Source: Salvia splendens | Lineage: Eukaryota; Streptophyta; Magnoliopsida; Lamiales; Lamiaceae | Direction of reading: 5' to 3' | DNA: 64,000 nt | NCBI RefSeq assembly: GCF_004379255.2 | Contig: NC_056042.1 | Location: 34,017,928-34,081,927 of the forward strand | Shown here: one piece after another, positions 57,348 through 64,000 of the stretch | Position numbering within the stretch: the first letter of the stretch is position 1 | How the letters are laid out: the number at the start of each line of letters is the position of its first letter | The notes under the pieces: model-generated | What the model was told of the DNA's origin: nothing | The model's input: the letters and a program-made list of their open reading frames with translations, nothing else | Database searches by the model: none | Translations under genes and position numbers: made by a program

Positions 57348-59492
57348 ATGTCATTCCGAAGTATAGCACGCGATATAAGAGACAGTTTTGGGAGTTTATC
57401 ACGGAGGCATTTTGATGTGAGGCTTTCCGGTCATCATAGAGGTAAATCACATGGTTCGTTGCATGACTTGAGTGACCAGCCTATAGTAATTCAGAATAGC
57501 CGCTGGGCTAATCTTCCACCCGAGCTACTTTACGATGTGATTAGAAGGTTGGAGGAGAGTGAGAGTACTTGGCCAGCCCGAAAACATGTGGTTGCATGCG
57601 CCGCTGTTTGCCGATCATGGAGGAGCATGTGCCAGGAAATTGTTAAAATTCCCGAGTTGTCCGGGAAGCTCACTTTTCCAGTTTCACTAAAGCAGGTAAC
57701 TTACAATCTCTCCATGCCTTTGTATGATCACATCGGGGAGCCATTCTCTAACCACTATGATATTTTGAGTGAATTTATTTTTAATGATAACCAAATAGTA
57801 AATCTACTATATCCTTTGTACAGCCGGGGTCTCGAGATGGAACCATCCAATGTTTTATCAAGAGGGACAAATCTAACTTAACTTACCATCTGTTTTTGTG
57901 TCTTAGCCCTGGTGAGTGACTGTATCAATATTTTACATTTTACTGTTTATCGGAAATTTAAATCATTGCTTCAGCCCAGAATCAATTTTTTTCTTAATAT
58001 GAATGGTTAGTTCGGTATTAAGAACTGAGTATAACTTCATTTTCATTTCCCCAAACTGATCAGCCTATTTTGTCAGTTGGTTAAGGTTGATTGTATAAAA
58101 TTGCTGGTTTTGTATAAGCTAATAACGACATTCCATGTTATGGATTTAACCATCTTCTCCAAATGCATTCTTAGTATTAGTAATCGTGTGGCTTCCTGCT
58201 GTTTAGGATAGTCATAACTTCATTACGGAGTTAGCAAATCCTTGTAAAGCTCATAAGACTTTGACGCAATTGCATCCGATTAAGCATGCTTTTTCTTTCG
58301 ATTTAAAATGGACTCCCTTTTCTTACTTCTTAGTATGTTCTTCAATCCCATCTCCTGATCAAGACACATGCATAATTTCAGAAGTTCGCTTTAACATTTC
58401 AGATGAAAATGATATTGATTTGATCTAATCTTACTCTTCCCAGACTTATGTCGAATGTCCTTCATTTAAACACTCTTGTGGCTATACTTACTTGCTTTGG
58501 TGATATCTGCAGCTTTGCTAGTTGAGAATGGGAAGTTCCTTCTCTCTGCAAAACGAACTCGTAGGACTACTTGCACTGAGTATATTATCTCAATGGATGC
58601 TGACAATATTTCAAGATCTAGTAGCACATACATTGGAAAACTCAGGTAGAATTCAGTGTTGTATTTATACTTTCAGCCTTCTTTCTACGCATTAGTGTTA
58701 TAGCTGAACTAGATTTCGTCTCGTTGATTGACTTCACAATTATGGTTACTGATATCAAAAGCTTACTGGTTTTACAGATCAAATTTCCTTGGCACCAAGT
58801 TCATAATATTCGACACGCAGCCTCCACATAATTGTTCACACATCGCACCTCCGGGGAGAACCAGCCGCAGGTTCTACTCCAAGAAAGTTTCCCCGAAAGT
58901 GCCAACTGGCAGCTACAGCATATCCCAAATTTCATATGAACTAAACGTGCTTGGTACGCGGGGCCCACGGAGGATGAACTGCATTATGCACTCAATCCCC
59001 GCCTCTTCCATGGAACCCGGTGGGGTGGTGCCTGGGCAGCCAGAACTTCTCTCTCGGCCCCTCGAGGACTCGTTCCGCAGCATCTCTTTCTCCAAGGCTC
59101 TCAACGTTTCTACAGAATTCAGCAGCTCGAGATTTTCTGACATCGCTGGGATATCAAATTCGGACGACGACAGCAAGCTGAGGCCCTTGGTTCTCAAGAA
59201 CAAGTCTCCGAGATGGCACGAGCAGCTGCAGTGCTGGTGCCTCAACTTCCGAGGGCGGGTGACGGTTGCGTCTGTGAAGAACTTTCAGTTGATTGCGGCC
59301 ACACAGGCGCCGCCTCCTAGCGCTCCTCCGGCTGGGTCTCAGCCGGCGCAGTCGGACCACGATAAGGTCATTCTACAGTTTGGTAAGGTTGGGAAAGACA
59401 TATTCACCATGGACTATAGGTATCCTCTTTCTGCCTTTCAAGCATTTGCTATTTGCTTGAGCAGCTTTGATACCAAATTGGCTTGTGAATAG
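57348..59492 (+). CDS. Tubby-like F-box protein
   Basis: F-box subunit of an SCF ubiquitin ligase with a phosphoinositide-binding tubby domain that tethers it to the plasma membrane. Exons 57348-57695, 57824-57911, 58513-58645 and 58778-59492 join in frame to 427 aa. The start is [23 protein letters not shown]; the frame is open upstream but has no ATG. The F-box lies at about 53-100 ([29 protein letters not shown]). The tubby domain runs from about 116 to the end: [74 protein letters not shown], with the canonical end FDTKLACE. A Ser-rich insert (about 265-320) and [15 protein letters not shown] linker are usual in plant members. Which of the plant TLP/TULP numbers applies is not decided. 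Confidence 0.94.
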
Positions 59493-60060
59493 AGACAACA
59501 TAGCCATGATTTGTTGTTGCAAACAAGTTATTACATGCAATCTACTTCAACATTTGTACATTTTCATTGAAAAGGATATTGTTGTATTTTTCCATTTCCT
59601 CACCTTTTTATAGCTTTATTTGGATGATGCTGATGTGAAACATAATGAATTCGCTATGAAAACTGATGATTTCGAAAAGATAGTAGTATATATCTAGTGA
59701 TTGAGTTTTTTTTTTAATTTCTCGTTGGGTTTTCTTTTATTTAATCTCAATTAGAGGGGGTATGATAAGTTAAGATGAATTTTATTATGATTAAATTAGT
59801 GGTGAGGCGAGATGGATAGAACCAATGCACTAGCTTAAATCTGATCATTGCCATCGCTCACCCCCTATAAAGATGGTCACCATTATTGGGCTATTAATCA
59901 GACGTAGAGGTCACCCTCAATAAATTAAACAACATCGTCTAATGATAAATAAAGCAACATAATTTAATTGAAAAAGTAACATAATTTAATTGAAAAAAAA
60001 ATAATATATTACACATGGACGATCTAAATTATCATAACATAACATGATTGAGAACAAATT
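59493..60060. other. 3' UTR of the Tubby-like gene and spacer
   Basis: Probable 3' UTR to about 59700, then AT-rich DNA with no gene seen. Confidence 0.45.
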
Positions 60061-60223
60061 AAAACCTTATGATTTTGTGACTAATATATAAAGTTGTATT
60101 CAAATCACTCTACAATTTAAATAGCTATTTTGCCATTTATAAATTAAAACCTTATGATTTTGTGACTAATATATAAAGTTGTATCCCATCACTCTACAAT
60201 TTAAATAGCTATTTTGTCATTTA
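60061..60223 (+). repeat. 86-bp tandem duplication
   Basis: Two copies of a unit starting AAAACCTTATGATTTTGTGA (60061-60146 and from 60147), nearly identical. Confidence 0.85.
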
Positions 60224-60329
60224 GGGATCTACACGATTTAAACAACCAGTTACTTTTTTCTCTTTTGATATACCGAACCCACATTTTATTAACTTTTTTA
60301 CTCTCAAGGAAGATGACTCATTCTTTGGG

Positions 60330-60500
60330 CAGTAAAAAGTTAAATAGCCCAAAATGCTTAAGCCCACATAGCCTGAAATAGTACTCCTATATAAATATTG
60401 ACATAAAGTCAGAAAGAAACCCTTGTGTCTAATATCAGATCTACTCTTCTTCTTCTTCACCAACGGCCAACGCCTCTTCTTCAATACGGTATTTCTCTCT
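60330..60500 (+). promoter_or_regulatory. Promoter-like segment without a visible gene
   Basis: Repeated AGCCCA words (site II-type TGGGCT on the other strand) at about 60345-60370 precede a TATA box (CTATATAAAT, 60387-60396) and a CT-rich leader ending CAATACG|GTATTTCTC, which could be a first exon and donor. This arrangement is common in ribosomal or mitochondrial protein genes. I find no coding exon downstream before the transposons. Confidence 0.35.
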
Positions 60501-60641
60501 CTTATTGTAAGTAAGTGTTTAGACTAACTGCTTTATTATTTTAGCTCCAAATATACTAGTATTTCAAATCTCAATATTACTCTAGCTACTACTTCCTTCC
60601 TTACTAATTCGTCACCATTTAATTCGGCGGAATTTTAAAAT

Positions 60642-60843
60642 ATTGTAATAGAAAATGGTTTGAAAAAGTCAATGATTCTACTTTTATATATTAATTTTAT
60701 AATTAAAAAAATTGTAATAGTAAGTGGTTTGAACTGGTGATTGATCCTATTTTTATATAGTATTAATTTTATAATTAAAAAATGTAATAGAAAGTAGTTT
60801 GAAAAGTCCTCGATCCTACTTTTATATATTAATTTATAATTAA
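60642..60843 (+). repeat. Three ~70-bp tandem repeats
   Basis: Three degenerate copies of ATTGTAATAGAAAGTGGTTT ... TACTTTTATATATTAATTTT. Confidence 0.8.
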
Positions 60844-61490
60844 AATAGTGTATATTAGTTTTATAATTAAATATGAGTAAATGAGGTTTGTGAGATCCTA
60901 AAAAAAATAGTAAAAGTGAAAATTGACTTAATTTTTAGGGACTAAAGGAGTATATTTATTAATTCTTCTTTTATCCGTTGAATCCTAATTTACTTGGCAT
61001 ACATAGGTGTAGCTGGGCTGCATACTCCAAAAATAATGGTGACATATTCAATTTTGGCGGTTGCTCGATTGGGATGGAGGATAAATAGGATCAATTTGTG
61101 AATTTTTGGTAAATTTAAGTTAATAAGTTAACGATATGAACTAGAGGTAAATTCAAAAATGGTTAATAAGGAGTACTATTTTAAGTCAGTCTATGCACAT
61201 AGGATATATGTTCAAATATAATCAAACCAAAATATATGTTCATGTATCCAGCCTAAACATCTTTAGTTTCTTTGATCTAGTTAAGCCTCCCATTTTATAC
61301 TTAATCATATCCATTTGGATCAAATCAAAATACTCTATAATACGATCTACATAAAAATATATGCTTAATAATGCATTTTATTGAAACAAATCTCATAGTA
61401 TAAAAGAGTATAATCACTAGTCACACCATCAAGTTAAGGAGTAATACACAAATGAGTCAAGGAATATACCAGCATAATAATTCAGATATA
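60844..61490. other. AT-rich spacer
   Basis: No gene or clear element seen. Confidence 0.4.
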
Positions 61491-61689
61491 TTAGAGCATC
61501 CTTAACCCTGGTCCGGATTCAGGTCACAAGTCCCCTTCACGTCATCATTCCCCTAAATTTGAGTCCCAGGCCACAACTGCTCTAACCCTGCAGGCCTCAA
61601 CCCGGGCTACAACTAATAAATTGCACTATTCACAACTTCAATCTATTTTACTCGTAAATGTAATACGTTGAACAATTCAAACCGGAAAA

Positions 61690-61840
61690 GGGTACTGGAT
61701 ACCGCGTCCATCCTGGAGGTCTCGAGTTCGAACCCTGGGTGGCGTAATTTGTCTTTCCTCCTTGTTATAGGAGTTGATTTGTAATTTCCTCCTTCATATA
61801 TATGATATAAATAAATGAAGTTAATTTAAAAAAAAAAAAA
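61690..61840 (+). mobile_element. SINE with 18-bp target duplication
   Basis: A 151-bp element flanked by an 18-bp direct repeat, ACAATTCAAACCGGAAAA (61672-61689 and 61841-61858). It contains GAGTTCGAACCCTGG, a tRNA-type B box, preceded by GGTACTGGATACCGCGT, and ends in about 14 A. These are the marks of a tRNA-derived SINE moved by LINE machinery. Confidence 0.85.
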
Positions 61841-61915
61841 ACAATTCAAACCGGAAAAATACAATGTTCGGTAGAAATTAAAATTACAAATCCTAGACAA
61901 AGAAAATTAAAACTA

Positions 61916-62814
61916 CTACTTCTTCATTTGTATGCGAAGGTAGGTGATCGTCTCATGATTCAACTCGAGATCGAACTCTGACATTGTCGAGGTATCCCTC
62001 GATGTCAACTCCGTCAAATGGCTCATCCGCCAGGTAATACTCATCTCCGACATAGAGTCAGAGATCTTATCCAGAGACTGATTGGGCGGCGGTGGCGGCA
62101 TAGCGGAGTAGCTCGCAGTTGCCTTCCCCTTCGCTTTCCTCTTTGTCGTTTTTGTTCCCATCGGACGGCTTTGAGTGCTAGGGGATGAGAAGAAGACGCC
62201 GTCGTCCGTCACGTTGAGGTCGATCGTCGGACCTCCTTCGCTCGAAGAGTAGTTTCCGGCGGCGGAAACTTTGGTTCTCTTCGGCGCCCCACTTGCCGTA
62301 GGTTCGGCCCCACCAGTGTATTTTGGCTATTCTCGACAAATCTTCCAAACGTCGAAGTACTTGAAGTGCTTCTTCCCATCAGTGAAGAACTCCGCCTTTC
62401 CACGAGGTCCATCTCGTTGTGCCCGCTCGGCCACATCCGGATTACGTTGGTCCACTTGCCATTCCACTTGTTCATCTCCTTCTGGACCCGACTCCAATGC
62501 TTGCGCAGCTTCACGTAGCTACGCTCGAACGACCCTCTAGGACGACCAGCGTTGTACTTCTCCCCAATCCGCTGTCAGAACACCTTGCCGCTCTGCTGGT
62601 TGCCGATGATAGGATCCTCGGAGACGTCGACGTCTGCTGGTTGCGGACTATACTTCTTCGGCTCCTCATCATCCGCAACCTTGCCCTTGCCCCTCCCTTC
62701 AGCGGGCTCCATATCACTGATCTCGTAATCATCAGTGCTAACTGGAGATGTTATGTCAATGTTGCTAGCCACCCCCAAACTAGGCGTCGTATGCGATGGG
62801 GGTAATGGTGGCAC
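61916..62814 (-). pseudogene. Broken Harbinger ORF1-like (Myb/NAM-associated) gene
   Basis: Readable in pieces on the minus strand. The first part (62814-62575) is acidic and ends SGKVF at a TGA where the family has a Trp. The next (to about 62315) is the SANT-like core KLRKHWSRVQKEMNKWNGKW, with a one-base frameshift before FFTDGKKHFKYFDVW. An in-frame TAG follows. The last part (62212-61916) reads TKRKAKGKATASYS and a helical tail ending at 61916. At least three lesions make it non-functional. It is distantly related to, but clearly different from, the ORF1 of elements A and C. Confidence 0.7.
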
Positions 62815-62819
62815 GTACC

Positions 62820-64000
62820 TGACTCAACTTATTTTAACACAAGAAATTCCCGCAAGTGTACGGGGCTAGTGTAGCACAAAGCAAGCAAGAGTATCGTATC
62901 CCACAGAGACAAATTGTATAAACTCAAGTACCACGGACCGATGTTAACCACTATCTAGTCAAATACAAGGTTTGATTTTGGTATGTAACTATTAAACATA
63001 AACAAAGTAAAACAAGAGACAAAAGAGCAAGTTTCAAATAGGATAACGAGGTAGAGCCGTGGATCCGACTACAACAACCACAATGTAAGCAACTCAACAA
63101 CTTTGATTACCCATTGAAGTCTCTAGGATTAGTAGGAAAGTCGCTAGTCTAGGCTAAACCCCCTCTCGAGTGCACTCAACCCGTTGATTAACTATTAATA
63201 TTGAAGTCTCCTTCTAATACTTCACAATTAACTCCTTTAAACAAAAGACCCAAGCCCTCACTCTAGAATTCCTTCTCTCGAATGCAAATTATCTAGGCGT
63301 TGTTCATTCTTTTATCAATCATAAACCGGTATCTCTCGATTACACAAATCTAGGTCAACATATCCAATTGGTAGCTAAACTATTGAATTGAAAAGGCATA
63401 AGAACGAAACAAAATAATCACAAGAGCATAGGTAATCAAAAGCTATTAAATTAATCACAAGTGTTCATTGTAGTCTTCACCAATACTCTACAAAAGATTT
63501 AGCTACTCATATTCAACTCAAAAACACAAGAATAATCCATAAACATTGAGTTGAACAGGAAAACTAATGAAAATACTCCCAAGGATGGATTGAACGGCAA
63601 TTCGTCTTCGTCTTCAACCTTGTTGAGGATTGGGACTCCTTGTCTCTCAAATCCGCACTCAAACCTTCAAAAACTGCTTCTGGACGTGTCTGATGTCCCT
63701 GTGTCGAAAAACACTCGGTCCCTTTTATACCCGGGGTGGAAATAGACGTCCCGCACGCATCGCCCGGTCGGGCAAACTCTTTGGATTCCCGATTCCTTCA
63801 AAATGCCCGGCTGGGCGATTTTTCCTAGATAAAACGCCCGGTCGGGCAAATTCTCTGTACTCCAGCCCCGAACTCATTTTCAACTCATTTTCACATGTTT
63901 TAACTACAAACACTCGACAAACTCATCAAAACACCTAAATAGTGGATAATTGATGCAAACTCAAGTAATATGCTACAAAACACTGAAATATTCACGTTAA
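62820..64000 (-). mobile_element. LTR-like retrotransposon sequence, partial
   Basis: Begins TGACTCAACTT (TG start) right at the junction with the broken Harbinger gene. The adjacent GTACC (62815-62819) would be the target duplication if the other side, outside the window, matches. Read on the minus strand it ends TCTCTGTGGGATACGATACT ... TTGTGTTAAAATAAGTTGAGTCA in two segments, typical of an LTR end. It has three CCCGGYYGGGC-type words (63766, 63806 and 63838). It seems related in layout to the inverted-repeat arms at 28.8-31.1 kb. No coding region is visible. Confidence 0.55.

Larger units (their letters stand above)
61494..62819 (-). mobile_element. Truncated or interrupted Harbinger-type element D
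   Basis: The left end GAGCATCCTTAACCCTGG preceded by TTA resembles the ends of element C. The element carries a broken ORF1-like gene and a SINE insertion. At 62820 it is cut by the start of an LTR-like sequence, so the right end is either lost or lies beyond the window. Confidence 0.6.

Overview
The window is plant nuclear DNA, from a eudicot. The protein-coding genes are split by short AT-rich introns with GT-AG (once GC-AG) borders, promoters have TATAAATA-type boxes, and the spacers are full of Stowaway-like MITEs, Harbinger, hAT, Mutator, SINE and LTR elements. The gene set (VIT homologs, WAT1/MtN21, Tubby-like F-box, DC1, PSD2/3, ANTH/clathrin assembly, QCR6) is typical of angiosperms. 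The Harbinger ORF1 family and repeat style recall Lamiales such as Salvia, but that is an impression, not proof.

Layout. 1-4.2 kb: AT-rich spacer and a two-exon DC1-domain gene (-). 4.2-9.2 kb: two complete Harbinger-type elements, one carrying only a decayed Myb/SANT ORF1 and the next only an intact DDE transposase. 10.3-20.6 kb: a 21-exon phosphatidylserine decarboxylase gene (+), reconstructed here as 640 aa, followed 61 bp after its stop by a miniature LTR retrotransposon. 22.1-24.0 kb: ANTH-domain clathrin assembly protein (-). 26.1-39.0 kb: three intronless vacuolar-iron-transporter homologs (-, +, -) separated by MITEs, a 1,021-bp near-perfect inverted repeat made of LTR-like sequence, and a second ORF1-only Harbinger element with an intact 470-aa ORF. 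40.7-42.9 kb: a QCR6 (complex III hinge protein) gene (-) whose start codon is split by an intron. 43.7-44.7 kb: a small putatively N-myristoylated protein (+). 45.2-46.2 kb: a Pack-MULE-like element. 46.7-50.5 kb: WAT1-related transporter (+) with an unusual acidic, poly-Pro C-terminal tail. 54.0-55.7 kb: a non-autonomous hAT element holding a TATA box followed by a 150-bp hairpin. 57.3-59.5 kb: Tubby-like F-box protein (+). 61.5-64 kb: a truncated Harbinger element with a broken ORF1-like gene, a SINE inserted in it, and an LTR-like sequence running off the window.

The host genes are unrelated housekeeping and transport genes and form no pathway together. The VIT homologs are a local dispersed gene family. 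The most unusual material is in the mobile fraction: split Harbinger coding capacity, a promoter-plus-hairpin hAT derivative, a large palindrome between two divergent VIT genes, and a captured-sequence MULE. All gene models were built by eye from splice signals and family knowledge; no search was run.
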